Source: Haliotis asinina
Lineage: Eukaryota; Mollusca; Gastropoda; Lepetellida; Haliotidae
Reading direction: 5' to 3'
Assembly: GCF_037392515.1 (NCBI RefSeq)
Contig: NC_090283.1
Span: 38,084,249-38,148,248 of the forward strand
Length of the DNA stretch: 64,000 nucleotides
Shown: in pieces, positions 23,401 to 38,400 of the stretch
Layout of the letters: every line of letters begins with the position of its first letter
Numbering within the stretch: the first letter of the stretch is position 1
Translations under genes and position numbers: made by a program
Notes under the pieces: model-generated
What the model saw: the letters and a program-made list of their open reading frames with translations, nothing else
What the model was told of the DNA's origin: nothing
Database searches by the model: none

Positions 23401-26400
23401 AAAGTACGTTTGGTCTGGTAACAGCTGATAACAGTATGTATTAACACAAACATTTACTGAAAAAGATATTTTTTTGTTTGTGGATTCAAACATTGTTTTG
23501 CACACACTGCTATAAACACAATACAATACTTGTTTACAGTACAATGACAGGCAACATGGATGCCCCTTTGGAAGGCCCAGCACAGAAAAAGAAACATGCA
23601 TCTTTCACCAAAGGCTTCCACTGACTTAGCCTCACATGGCAAATCAGCTCAATTTTTAAAAGAAGAAAGCACATTCATTGAACAAAAAGGAAAACAAGTG
23701 CTACAAGCCATGCCACCAGTTAGTATGTCTAAGGTACAAACTATGTGGACTCAAGTGAAGCTGGGAGCGTTAGTAAGACCCTGTCGCTGTCTGTGTGAGT
23801 ATTCTGCTATAACATCCACCTACTGCGGTGATATACATAACCAAGCACAACTACATAGGGAAACATGCTTTAGATCAACCATCACACTTTCACTGCTGAA
23901 ACAACCACTATTCCAGGATTATATAATGAGGTGTAATACATTGAGGTATTAACCTAAACTATTAACTGTAAACCTAACCCACAACTATATACTTAGGGGA
24001 AAACATCCAGTCTTTTGATCTTTGAATACAGTCTAATCATTGATTTAGAAATCTTGAAGGTTAATTTGTAACCACGCATCCTGGCACAAAGTTAAACGTA
24101 TAAATTTGAATTATCTGATCTACAGTCTGACTGCACTGAAGTTCACCTTCATATTACAGTAACAAGAAGGATACTTTGCGTACTCTTGGAACTTGTTCTT
24201 ACTCCACGACAAATAGGGCTAATGCTAGATTTGTCATAACATGGGGCATATGAGGGCAGACAGGAAGTGGCAAACTCACAATATTCCTCAGGTTCAGGGC
24301 TAATTACTTACATTCTTTACTACCTTTCTCCCCACACAGAACCGTTCACATACAACAGTCAAATCACACCATTTCTTGGACATGAGCTCATCACACTTTC
24401 ATTGTATACTTGAAAATTTGCTGATTTACTGACCCAAACCAAAACCGAAAAAAAACCAAACAAACTAGCTAGAAACTATGGGCGTCACATATTCTGAAGT
24501 TAGAGTGTTGAACAAGATGATATGAAACAGCTTCTAAATAACAATAATACATATTCAGAATGACCACATGTCTGACCTGAACTTTGACATGGTTGAATTT
24601 GACCTACTTTTTTATTTACTCTTTCACTGCCCATGGTGGATAAAAAAAGTGTTGGCAGAGCCATCTAAAAACTACATAGGCCCAGAGGTCAACCCCAATC
24701 TGTAATCACGTTCCTGACCATTGTGGAAATGAGTCCGTTCAAACAGCCTCTGAGGCAACGGAACCACACTGAAATGTGCTGAATAATAATATTTTTAACT
24801 AAGACGAGTTAGCATTATATGACAAAGAGGTGTTCATCTTTCTGATCGATGATTGATTCTCATTTTAAGGAAAATGAAATGAAACATTTTCCCTACGTGT
24901 ATTTCTTTGGAGGTTGCCCCTAGGATAAACAGCATGTAAGCAGGCATTCAAATGAAAGTTCCCTGTCGCAAAATTATGTGATGTCATTGTCCTTGGCCCT
25001 GATTCAAATAATTCTGCAGTTTTCTGACAATTCAAATTTGTTTTTGTACCTAGGTCATCTACAAATACTGTCACCATTGGTACTACTTGTGACACTGGAA
25101 TGTTAGTAATTGCCAAATGATCAAATGCCAAACCACTCTGTTTTTTTCTGTTTTTGTTTTTGAAGACAGCTTTTATATTACATACATCCCACACACCTTA
25201 GACCAAAATCTTAAATCCAAAGCAATTGTACCAGATGGTTCAACCCCCAATGACTTTTACAGTAAAATTGAACAGTTCAAATTTAACCCTCCAATTTTGA
25301 TACAGTTGTGTTAATAAAGGATAGTTTTATGTCTAAATCAGATGAAATTAATAAAATTGCAATTAGTTGTCCTCATATTTGACTACAGTGTACTACATGT
25401 GGCAGAATGTGGCAGAATTCAGAGAGGTCAGCGACCTTGAATCAAGTCGAGTATTTTGGCAGTCTTTAAAACAATGCGCTGTGAAGTTTGGTCTTGATAT
25501 GACAGCAACTGAGGGACAGAAGGGTTGCATGCAAGCAATCTCGTCACCACAGCTATGGAACACAAGGATCCAATGCTGGGTATTTTCACAAGTCATTACT
25601 CTACACATTATACAGCTGTCTCTTAAAAAATTCCCTGTAGTTTGAACACTGACAAGTGCTGTCACATTAACCATGTATATTTCCTGGTGTGGAGAGAGCA
25701 GCATTCAGAACATGCACAAGCAGAGATTCCCTGGCAGAAGAGAACTGCAGTCAGTCAGTCAGTCAGTGAGCAGTGCTTGTCTTAATTCAGACTATTGTCA
25801 TTATGCCAAATGCCATGTATGTGTCTCTGACTTTGTAAGAACATACAGAGAGAAAGCCAAGACATAACAAAGAAATACCTTGCTATGTGAAATAATTCCA
25901 CACCTTAAGGTCTGATATGAAACATCCTCAAAACCAAAACACACTAGCAGCTCCAAAATGCCAAACCCATTTATTGTAATTTCTAGCTGCTAAAGAGCAT
26001 TTCATGCACTGTATCATTTGGTTGTAAGGTCAATGCATTGAGACATCATTACGTGTTTGGAAAACAAATGACAACATTTGATTTAAGACAAAGAATACTA
26101 CAGACATGAAGGTATACTTTAACATGATAAGCTTACATCAGAGGATATTCCATGGCATACCTCTGATGTTGTACTGCTACATCACAACAAACGCACAGGC
26201 ACAACAAAGGGAGGTAGCTGACCAACCCTGTGGACATACCTACAAACACCCCCAGTCCTAGGCTCCCATCTTTACTGGCCATGTCTGCAGGGAATACAAT
26301 GAAGTGTTAGAAATTACATAAGGTCCCATCTTCCTTGGGACATTCGGCCAAAGCTGCCCGGTCTAAGACCCCTTACATGTTCACGTCTTAACATTACTGT

Positions 26401-29400
26401 TAGGAAATGGGGCAACAGATCATATTTCATAATTGACACTTTAAGCCCTATTATTTGTCTCTGACTTTAATCCTTAATTTTCGATGGACTTTCTCCCTAG
26501 TTGCTGACATTGATATTTATTGTTGACTCTACACATATCTGCAACAGCAACACTACCAGATCACCTATCTACAACAGTTGGGTGATGTGGTCTACAGTTG
26601 GGTTCTTGTAACCAGTGCAGAGTTGCAGCCATTTCAAGCTGGCCTTTCAGGGTGACTGGCCTTTCTGTCTTGTTCACCTGAGCAATTTCTGTTAATGGCA
26701 GGTCACTCTGTCTCCTAACAGTATCAGCAAATCCTTACTACTGTATTACAATTCACTACCAGGCTGGACATAAGTATAAGTCATTAAAATGCATACAAAA
26801 TGCTAGGTAACTATTTGAGGAACACCATTTGAGAAGCAAATAGATTAAGATAAAAGATATAGATATTAATACTTGAAACTGTTGCTTTATCTTCCATTCT
26901 CATTAAGGCTGGCCCATTTGTTGACAGGGAGACCTTTGAAATAGGGCATATTACCAGGGACATTCCTTTCTTGAGTGAAAGAAGGCACTATACATAGAGG
27001 TTGATGTTTTATCTGACTTAAGTATTTAGGTTGTTTTAAGACTGATAGACTCCAGGGAACTGGGTATTACCTAATGGCGACTCTCGCAGTGCAACTAACA
27101 CAATCTACAGACAAGACCACAACTGAAGAATCTTCACTATGTCAATGATAAACAGCTACAATATAATTGCAAAATGAATAAAAACCAATGTATCGAGTAG
27201 TCTTAACTTGAAATGTAATAAACTGACAGTGACCTAGGTTCAGATCCAAGCTTCACATAGAAGTAAGTGTTGTAGCAAAGCAAACAGCTCTTGTACTTCA
27301 TGCAAAGGGGCATCAATGTATTTACCTATACATACATTTTTTACCCCCATATACCCTTCCAGGGCTTTCATTTAACTTGCATCTACCTTTAAACTTGCTG
27401 AAGTCCAAATGGGTTTCCCTTATGGCAAAGTCAGCATGAAATGGTGCTATCTGTTCCCGTAGAATCAGTAAGTGCTTGATGAGAAACAACTCTCCATCCA
27501 TGACTGTCTTTCTCTTGATGATTCCGTCCTTGGCTGCAGAGAGGGAGTGTATGCAGGCCGACAGCGCCTCCTGAGACAAGCCCTGGAAGGTCGTCTTCTG
27601 TGGATTGGAAGAGAGGCATAAACAAAGTGGCCATGCTGTTCCAGTACAAGCAGACTGATACACGTACATCTTGGTCTACTCACATCAATGCATCTGTAAA
27701 GCTTGGACAGCGTGACTAAAGTACGACGGACAGTCGGGTACCACATTCCATGCAAATCAGCTGGAGACATGGGCATGTTGCTGGTTGGGTTGTCTGAAAT
27801 AGATAGACAATGTTTTCAGTTTATCAGTTTACAAAAGGTATGTCTTTAATAAGACTTTGGATATGACATCTACGTCTTGTCTACATATAACTTAATATTC
27901 TACAATCGGAACCCCACAAATGTGGGCCATCCAGGTAATCTGAATTCACAGGATTTTCATCCAGTAGTCTTGGCCAGGGGTAAAGTTCAAACACCTCCAG
28001 TCAGAGTGCATGTTTCAGGGTAATTTTCGGACAAGCAAGCATGAAATATATCAGCTAGGATTTCTTCTGCATTATCTGTTTACTTATTTCTTTGAAAAGA
28101 AGGAAAACATCCTGACAGCCGTTTGAACGATGACAGCTCAGCCATGACAGTGTCTTGAAATACGACTGGCTAGCACTAGTGACATGAACCAATCACCAAG
28201 TACAGTACACAAAGTACAGTATTCTTGTACAATTACCAGACAGCTGTAATGTCATCACAATGTGTATAATTACAATGATAAGCTCCCTACAAAGTCACAT
28301 AGGGAACAATGTGTGCCATGTGCATACTGAATGCAGCAATGATGGAATGGCTAGTCCTGGAATGAAGTCTTTGTTCTTACCTCTACTGGGCTCATTAAGA
28401 GGCACTGTCTGCATCTCTGCATCGGAGGCTGTGAGCTGTGCTACCTCCTGGCTAGTGCTTGAGGCGTTAGACGGGGTGCGGGAATGAGTTTTATCACCCT
28501 TCTGACCCTTCTTGATGCTCTCAGCAATACTCTGCATAACGATGATAGTAAAAAATACTCATCTCATACCAAAACATTTTTTTCTCAAAAGTTTGGGCTA
28601 GTGCCAGCAAGCAATCTGCATGCCATCCTGCTGTGTAAACAACACCATGTAAACTAGTATATGCAGGAAAAATTTTGATAAGGCCAGACCAGTTTTATTT
28701 CTGGTTCCATGGATCTGCCAGTCATATTCTTTCAAGAATCAGAAAAAAAATCCTATATTTTTTTGGCCAAAAATGTAAGCTTACAAGAACATTTAGTTTT
28801 TAAGAATGTAATTTTCTAAATGAAATTGATATTTTCATACCATCCTGACATGCTTATTATGCTTGTCTCCTTCTTCTATGCAAAGATAGCGGATCACTTG
28901 AAATCCACTGTAATTGAAGCAGACATACAATACACTCACCCATCGGGAGCCTCCCTTTCCCATCATTATGGTCACACAACCAGCCACTCTCTCTGAGTCT
29001 CATAAGCCCAACACTAAAATTACTGGGAATTCAGTGTGCCTGAGAGGAGCAGTTGGAAGGGCTTGAGACCTTGAGCCAGGATAAGTGTAAAAGATTAATT
29101 TTATTCAGAAAATTACACGTTTTCCCTTATCCTGACCCATGCTTATTATGTTTACAGAATCCGATGGAAATGGCAGTACGTCAGACCACATTGGATTCTG
29201 TTGACTGACATAAAAGTGAATCTAGTACTTACCCTTCTTTCAATAGTTCGGTCCTGTTCTTCCGGTATTCATCTGTGTGATGGGGGGGGGGGGATCACAT
29301 CCAGTCGAATTTGTCTTTTCTTGAAGCATTCATTGACAGGGACGTGATGATATATAGATAAACTGGCATCCTGCTATTGTCTAATGCAGCTGTATGTCAA

Positions 29401-32400
29401 GATTTCCAATCAAGACCAGTTGCGACCCTCCTTCAAATATCTTCATTACAGGGCCATAATCACTCATCACTCTCAATTCTCATGATAAAAGGGTGAGCGA
29501 AACTCAGTGCCTTTGTGGAACCATTAGTAGTTGTGCAACAACAAGTGGCTCAAAATGGTGAATGCCAGCAACATCCTCTGTGGCGATGTCCTGTAGGTAG
29601 TGAATATCAAACTCTGTATTCGATTTCCAAAAGCAGTCCTCCATTATAGTTGATAATGAGCAGTTTCCGTGTAGAGCGAGTGTTGAGACCAGTGGTCTCA
29701 CTTTGCGTAGATTGGAGGCTCGAGTCTTGGTGCTTTGTAGGCCCTCAGTATAACGACTCTCATCCATACTGAGATAGTGTGGTGGGATAACACTTCAGAA
29801 GGTTTTTCAGTAGATATTGGGTTGAGTAGGCACTTGAAATGTTGTCTCCTTGTCTCAGTACCTTGGCGATAAATTTTCAATGCTCTGACTGGGCATAGTG
29901 ATAAATCTTGCGTATCATGTGGTCCAAGGACTGTAGATAATGCTGAGATGTGTCATTCTCTGTACTGCTGTCCAGTCAGTTGATTTTGTGTGATAAAATC
30001 CCATCTTGATGTACAATCTCACAATGATTGGAGTAGAATCCTGTGCGATTGAAGTCCAGAGCATGTATTTCTGACAATATAGCTAGGGTGATTAGAAACA
30101 CTGTTTTCTGTATCAATAATTCAAGCAATGTCCAGTCTAGTGGTTCATAGACATCACCCATGAGGTGTTATAGTATGACATTTAAGTCCCAAGCTTGTGC
30201 CTTGGCTGGAGCCAGTATGTTGAGACTGTGGAACCTTTCAGTCCTCTGGTATGTTGTAGATGACATAAGTAGCCTGCTATTGGAGGATGTGAGGCCTTCA
30301 TGGCAGTAAAGCCTTTCTTTCTGGCGTATGTTTCAAACCTCATCCATTTATCATCGTATAATGTGTGGGTAGATATACATAGAGCTAGGGTGATTGCCTT
30401 TGCTGCTCTTTAGAATATCATTGATGTTTCAAGCAGACTTTCATACGATCCATATGAATGATGTAGGATTGCAGTGAGCTTGTTTGGTGTGCAGACGGAC
30501 GAGTATGTTCTTGCACTCTGGTAGTTGTAGTATTGGTTGTCCTAGTTATTGATGAGTACTGGGAACCAATCCAATCTCTCACTGTCCAGTAAACCGCGAC
30601 CAAATATCTGTTGTATCAGCATCATCGGTTTTATATTCCCGATGACCTTTGGTCGAAGTACTGGAGGGGGGAAACACATAGGTATTCAGTCCTTCCCACG
30701 AGATGCTGAGAGCGTCTGTTGTCCATGCCAACGGATCCGGTACTGGAGATATGAATGTTGGTATCTGCTTGCTGAACCTACTGGCAAACAGGATCCAAAT
30801 GTCTGATTGATAAGTTGAAACGACTCTTGATGTAGCTTCCATTCTGTGAAGGCGTGAAGGGCGTGAAGTTGCGTCCACCTCACCTGGGATGTGACAAGCC
30901 TTTATGTGGAGGTTCAAGTTGAGGTTCAAGGCATCAGCAATGTCGAAGAGTTGAAAGGTCAGCTGTAGTAGTGTGTGAGAACATGTTGATCCGTGCTTGT
31001 TTATGTAGAATGCTACTGTGGAGCTGTCTGTTTCAACAATGCTGTCGACCAATGTGGTACTGCATTGACTACTGCTTTCATCATCTACATCTAATCTCCA
31101 GGTGGTTAATATGATGAATGCATTCGTTGCTCATCCAGATTCCTGCTGCCACCTTGTTTAAGTGAGCATCCCAACCTTGTAGTGACACATCTACGTAGAG
31201 ATGGTTGTTGTAGGCCAGCTGTAGTAAATTGGTCTCTAAGAAGACATTCGATCGGTGAGTTCACCACAGTAGACATGGTCTCAAGTTGTCTGGCAGAGTA
31301 ATCCGATCTAACGTGTTGAGATGCTGAATCAGGAATCGTTGTAATGGGCATAATTGTAGCCGTCCTCATCTGGTCAAAGCCTAGTGGTAATGGAGAGAGT
31401 AGAGCTTGTTCTATCTTGGTTTGAAGTTTGACCCACCGATCTTCTGGGACGACGATGTGGTTCAACGGAGAGATGAATTGAATCCTGAGGAATTGAAGAT
31501 CTAGCAGTGGCCCAAATTCCAATTTCAGTAGATTCACAAGCAATCTGAGTTGAGTTAGCCACCTGATGGTGAAGTCTAACTGCAGTCTGAGTTGACACGT
31601 CCTCTGATGCGCTTGAATGGTAAAAGGCACGGCAAAGTCCCTGCCGATGTAGACAGGTGACTATTGGCTTGTGACCCTAGCAAATAGCCATGGGGCTCAA
31701 GATATTCAGACAGCAGAACCATCCACTGGTAGTGCTGACCGGTGAATAGGAAAAGCAGATATTTCCTGGAGTCCAGATGTATCAGAAAGTGCATGTGGGC
31801 ATCTTGTAGATCGATGCTGGCTGGATAATCCACGGGAATGAGATGCCGCAGTTGTGGTAAATGGATCATTCTGAACCGATCTGGTTTCAGTAGATAATCC
31901 CTGTCGAACTCCTTCATGTTGTATATATGTCAAAAAAGTTTCTTTGGAGTTTTTCTTGGGTACCAGAAAAATTTTAATAATTGGGGAGTAGAATCCTGGT
32001 GTTAGTTGATAAGGTGTAGTTTTCTCCAAAAGAGATTATATGGTATTGGCTAGTTTGTCTCATTGATCCCTGGCGTACATGAAGAGTGCTGGGTCTCTTG
32101 TGAGTGGTAGTGTTGCCTGTTGTTGCATCTTGTAGCTGTGTTGTAGGATGCTCATATGTAACTGTCGATGAGGAGTCCCCAATCCTTCCAGTAGTACTGT
32201 AGACGTCCACCCACTCATGAAGGTTGTACGGGAGGGGTGGTGGGGGAAGGCTCCAGTCGTTCCAAACCTGATATTCAGCACTTTCCTCCTTTAGTTCTCC
32301 TGGCAGGGTATCCTATTCCATGAGCGCCTGTTTCCTCTGGCTGAGTGACAAAAAGAGCCCTTGACGTCACAAGGATTGTACTTCTTGTCTCTCGCTCTCT

Positions 32401-35400
32401 GAACCCAGGAGAACTTTGACTTGTTGGAGTAACGCTGAGAAATATGCTTGAGGACAGTAGTCAAAGTGTCAATGGACTTTATCATCATTACTTCTTGAGT
32501 AATGGATTTAGCCTCAATTCTGTCGTCAAATAGCATCAAGGCTGACTAAGTAAGGGAGCTCTATATTTAGTAAAGCCGTTGCCCCAAGAATACACTGATA
32601 ATAGACCTTGCTGGCGTAGTAAATTCTATCCTGCTGACGTGGAAACTAGATGCACAGAAATGAATTGTTGATCCTTTTTCTTCGTGAAAAGTACAGAGAA
32701 GATCATCCTTTCTTCCTCTTTATCCAGGATGTTGAACTTTAGAGATTATAGGACCGAAATTAACTTATCACTGTATGGGGACCCAAGTGTGCCCCCAACT
32801 GTCCTCATTGGGCAATGAATGAAAGAATCACAAGCATGGCTGGTCATGTGACCATAATAGTGGGAAATGGAGGCTCCTGATGGGTGAGTGTATTTTACGT
32901 CCACTTCATTTAGAAGGCAGCTATTTTAGGAAATTTGTATTTTGCCCAATATACACTTCATAAATTGCCAAAAGTAACATTCTTTTAGCATTTAGAAGGA
33001 ATATTACTTTGACAAGTGATTTTTTTTCTTTTGCCCTCTTGCCTTTAGGTTTCTAAGGACAAAGTTCTGTTAAACTAGAAATAAAACTGGTCTGGCCTGA
33101 AGAAAGAAAAACAAAATTTTATAATTGATGCTTGCAATATTCTTGTTTACTTAGGGTACAGACATCAATGGCATTAATACAAACGTTTGAATTGGAAAAA
33201 ATCATGGTAGTACTAATGATTTTTTTAACTTGCAACACTCACCATTAGAACAACTACAATGATAGATAATGAAGAAAGAAAACGAAATCTTTCCCTTCTG
33301 TACATTGCTCTGTGTAGGGATGTAAATAGATCAACAAATACTGTTTACATTGACAGGGCTGACCAACCTCCATCATCTCCAGCTTCTCTGGGTATGCCAG
33401 GTCTCCTGAAGCAGCAGAGTACTGAAAGATGTCAGCCTTTATGTAGATGTAGGACCGGTACACCAGTCTCTCTTGCACATCCATCAACATCTGCTTACAT
33501 ATGCACTCAAACGCCCCCAGCTCCTGGGCTGAAATACACCAGAATAAGTCTGTGTCTGAACAATCTTTCACACAGTATTTTAGGTAACATTACTAGTACA
33601 AAGCATGTTAATTTAAGAATTTGGTTAAAAGAACACAGATCATGTCTATTTACGACTTTGGTGAATCCACAATAGCATGGTCTTCACATTTACAACTGTC
33701 CATACTGGGACAAAATATCATTATTTTCACATGCACTACCATCCGTACCGAGACACAATAGCATGATCTTCGCATTCACATCAATCATGAATATCATGAT
33801 CTTTACATGCACAACAAAGACACAACAACAGCATGAATATGAGACAAGTCCAAACTTAGAGGCCCAATTACCACACATTCAAAGCTGCAATTGAGTCCAC
33901 CTAATTTATTAACATGAAATTATGGCTAGTTCTAACACCAAGCATGGGGGTAATATGAATTTTTAACATCTAAATATCTTAGACATGTATATACTTACCT
34001 TACCATATGCCTTATGCATATTACCTCAAGCTCTGCTTAAAAGATATCAGTCCTTGATTCGCCATTCTCTTGAATGGATACCTCATTTATCGATGATTGT
34101 GCAGGAACGGAAGTGACATGATCTTCACTCCTGTGGACGTGCGGACTATTTAAAAAATTCACTTTTACTGAAAACTGGTCTGAAGAGCCCAGGGAGGGTA
34201 TGAGCATCCAGCTTTGGGATAGAGCTACCACCCCATCGTAAGGTAAGTACTTAGATATCTAAAATATTCAGATTTTTAACTTACCATAGGTCTTATGCAT
34301 ATCGATTTGACAGTAGGACGGCAGTGCTAGGCTCCCTAGGACAGACCCCAATAAACAACCAGACCATATGCTGGTAATCCGAGAAGACTAGCAGAAAGGG
34401 TAACATCTGGTCCAAGAGACAGATAGTAACCCATAGAAAACCAAAGGAAAAACCAGCACACCGAGAGGTGAGTGATCCTTAAGACCAGACGGTAAGGAGA
34501 AGTAGTTACGTAATGGGTGGAAGGTCGGGTGAGCTGCTGAGCAACCACCAGTGGACCAAAGGATTGAAGGCCTTTAACATCCTTGAATGCTAAATTCTGC
34601 CGGTAGTAGTCAGCGAAGACTATCAAAGATTTCCAAAAACACCCCTCCATGATGGCCGGAATGGTGCAGTTCCTGTGGAGACTGATGGTGGAAGCCAAGG
34701 CCCTAATCTTGTGCAGATTACTGGCTCAAGCTTGAGGAAGATCTCGAAAGGCATAAGCAGCCAAGATGGTCATACGTAGCTACAGCGCAATAGTGTTTCT
34801 ATTAACCTCACCCTTTGCTGAGGTGATAACAGGGATGAACAGTCTCTTACTAGACTGGCTCCACAACACTGAGGAACTACTGTTTTGCCCTGTACGGGCT
34901 CTTAGAATGTACATTACCATGTACAACCATATTCTAGTTGCGGATCAACAACACCACTGTGGAATTGTCTATCAGGACTATCAGGAGTCTGGCGTTTTTC
35001 AGCAGAGGCATCCACTGTTGCAGCCCTAGAATGACTGCTTGTAGCTCCATGTTGTTTATATGCCATCCTAGCTTGTGGTATGGCCATTGAGGTGTGCCCT
35101 CTAAACATGGAGAGATGCCCCCTTAAACATGGAGAGATGCATCTACAAAATGTCTGTCAGAGACTGTAATGCAAACATTCGACTTGACCAGCGGAGGCAA
35201 GGATGCAGATGCAGAGGCAGAAGAAATCTGACATGCAGGTCGTCCACTAATAGGTGAGGAACGGGATCGGGCAGTCAGGCTTAGTTGACACATGTCATCA
35301 GTTCCAAATTGCACAGATCGATGTTGATCACTGGATTCTCTGGTCCAGACACAAATATTTACAGACTGCCGCCATATAGCTGGAATAGTGCTGAGTGCGG

Positions 35401-38400
35401 CTTAAAACTAAACTCACTCAGTTCCTGGAATGGTTCCAGATAAGACTTCTTGACACTGATAATCCACGCCAGTTGCTCTAGGGGACAGGTCTTAAAGTCC
35501 AACTATCTGCACATCAACTGAGGGTCAAGGTGGTTCATGAGACAGTTGTCTATGTAAGAGTTGAAGTCGATGCCCCTAAAATGTAAGCTACGGGTAATCA
35601 GCAAAGTAATCAAAGTAAAAAGCCATGGGGCCATTGAAATGCCAATCAGGAGCACCTTCCACAGGTAGTGGGACCCGTTGAACATGAACCTCAGATACTT
35701 CCCGTGATGATGGTAAATGGGCACATGTAGGTAGGCATCCTGAAGGTCAAGGCTGGTCAGACGCTACGAATAGACTCCCTTCAGGGAATGTACTGGCACT
35801 TCCCTCTGCCCTTAGCAGATGACTTGCCACGAAAGGCAGAACCCAAAGCTTTAAATGTAGACAGGGACACCGTGGTGTTAGTAAGTTCCACATGTTCTCT
35901 ATATATCTCCGGGATCTTGTCATGAAACAAGAAGCGAGACATTAAAGGGGTTCTCATCACCTTCCTCTTGAATTCTTCCTGCCACGTACAAGGGTCTAGG
36001 AAACCAGAGCACCGCACATTGGTTGTCACGTCCAAAGCCACTTGCAGGTGTGCCAACAAGTCATGAAGAACTTTCTCCTGGCATTGGAATTAAGTTGTCA
36101 AATGGTCAATCCTCGACGCATTATCTTCAGTTAAATCCCCCAGACGCCAAAGCTAAAATAGTTTTCAGCATCTGCTAAGTTCCCTATCAATCACTTCTTC
36201 GAATCCTGCACACGGAGTGGAGATCACATCACTTCCATTCCTGCACAATCGTCAATACATGAGGTAGCCATTCAAGAATGGTGAATCAACGACTGTCTGA
36301 TCTCTTTTAAGCAGAGCTTGAGGTAATACAAATAAAACTTATGGTAAGGTAAGTTACAAATTCTGTTACTTCCCCAAAGAAAACTCCTGCCTGTATGAGG
36401 TTACACACCGTGGTTCATATAAGTGTTCTGACTCACGATTGTTCAGCACATGTTCCTCCATCATCTCCATCTTGAGGATGCTACACAGCTCAGACAGAGT
36501 CTCCAGATGGTTCACGTGAATAATGAGGGGCCGCAGCACATCATACAGGTTGTTACACAACCGCTCCAACATCTCACTGTCAATACAGTTAATACATCAC
36601 ATGTCTGCCAACATCTCACTGTCAATACAGTCAATACATCACAGCCGCTCCAACATCCCCCTGTCAATAAAACATCACACACGTGCCAATGTCTCACTGT
36701 CAATGAGGTCAATACATCACATGTGTACCAACATCGCACTGTTTGTGCAGTCAGTACATCACAGATGTGCCAACATCAAACTGTCAGTACCATCAATACA
36801 TAACAGATGTGCTACCATGTCACTGTCAGTAGTCAATTCATCAATTGTGTGCCAACATCTCATTGTCAGTATAGTCAATATATCAGAGATGTGCCAATAT
36901 CTCATAGTCAATACATATCATGTCATATGTCTACTAACTCATGAGCATTGGGAATGTTTCAAATGAATATTTAAAATATAATCAATTCAGCATTAAATAA
37001 GCTAAATGTGTTCATCCAAATGTTATGTTCTGGTAATACTGCATGTTAATTAAACAGAGATATTCTTTTTCATTTGAGGATGACAAACAACCAGTCATCA
37101 TCAGGTAGACAAAACACACATGTCAACTCACTCTAACAAGGGCGTTGGTTTGGAGAAGAAGTTGAAAAACAGCTGGTATTCATCCTCACAAACATGCACC
37201 ATGAAGGCACAGCCACTCCTCATCTGCACAACACAAATACAATGTCTTTAGCAGGGAGTTCATCACATGTCCAACACTAGATATCTTCAAGTGCAGGTTA
37301 CAGTTCAGCCCACAGCTACCAGATCTCATCTCTTAAAGTCATGCTGAGAACACAAATCTGTTCAGTCTAAGTAAACGTATCCTCAGTACTTTTCCTTACA
37401 CTCCACTACTGAGTCTAAGAAAACCCTATGGGAGGTAGCGTCAGGTAACCTTTGAGATTGACCAATCAGAACACAGCTTACCAAATCGTGAAAGTGCACA
37501 TTCGCACATACTTTTTGAACTTCTTTATAGTAGCCGTTGTCTGGTTGGTTAAATCCATTTAACCGTCTCGCGTTTGATTGGATGGTCATTGGTCGCTCAA
37601 AGGTTACCTGACTCGACCTTCTTCTAGGTTTTGTTAGACTCAGTGGTGGAGTGTAACGAAATACACTGAGACTAAGTATACTTAGACTGCAAATCTGTTG
37701 GTCTTGCTTTTGCTCAATAAAGTAATCACAAGGTTGACAAAAATAAATCCTTTGATTAGACTGATAATGAATACATTTCAACTTTTTGTGATACAAAATC
37801 AATGGTGATAATGGAAATCATACCAGTGCACAGTGATCCCGCACATGTTTGCTAGCCAGATCTGTGATAGTGGAGGCAATGCTGGGTCCAAGAAGCATTT
37901 CTCTCTGTATGAAGTAGCAGAGGTGGCAGTCAGCCAGGACATCAGCGTATCTACAAACAGCATCAGTGCAGGGAATGGTGTTCAACACATTGTCATCAAT
38001 GTGCCACCTTTATCACAGCAACAGGAAAGTAATCGAGTGTTTAAGATCAGCTCACACTTACCAGTATGTCATCTATATTTCTTGAAGTTTAAAAATGTGA
38101 TGTATGAAAAGCACTTACTCTGGTGACTTATCCACTCTTATCTCTAGCTGTTCTGTGAGGGATTTGATACGAGGAGCATTGGCTCGGAATTTGCCATAAA
38201 ACAAAGTAAATGCATTGTCAGCCATGTTTGGAACATCCTGCTGAAAATAAAGAGTTAATTTTATCATCACGCTGCATGTGTTGTTAGTTTATTTAAATGA
38301 ATATAGTATCAAATTCAAACTCTGTGAGTAACATCTAATTTTCATCCCACTTCATACTAAAACTGCTAACTGGCTTCTCTAGCATGTACCCATAGACTGG

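Noticed and set aside
23560-23952. 130-codon plus-strand frame in COG3 intron 15
   Set aside because: No family resemblance, no splice sites of note, and composition like the surrounding intron.
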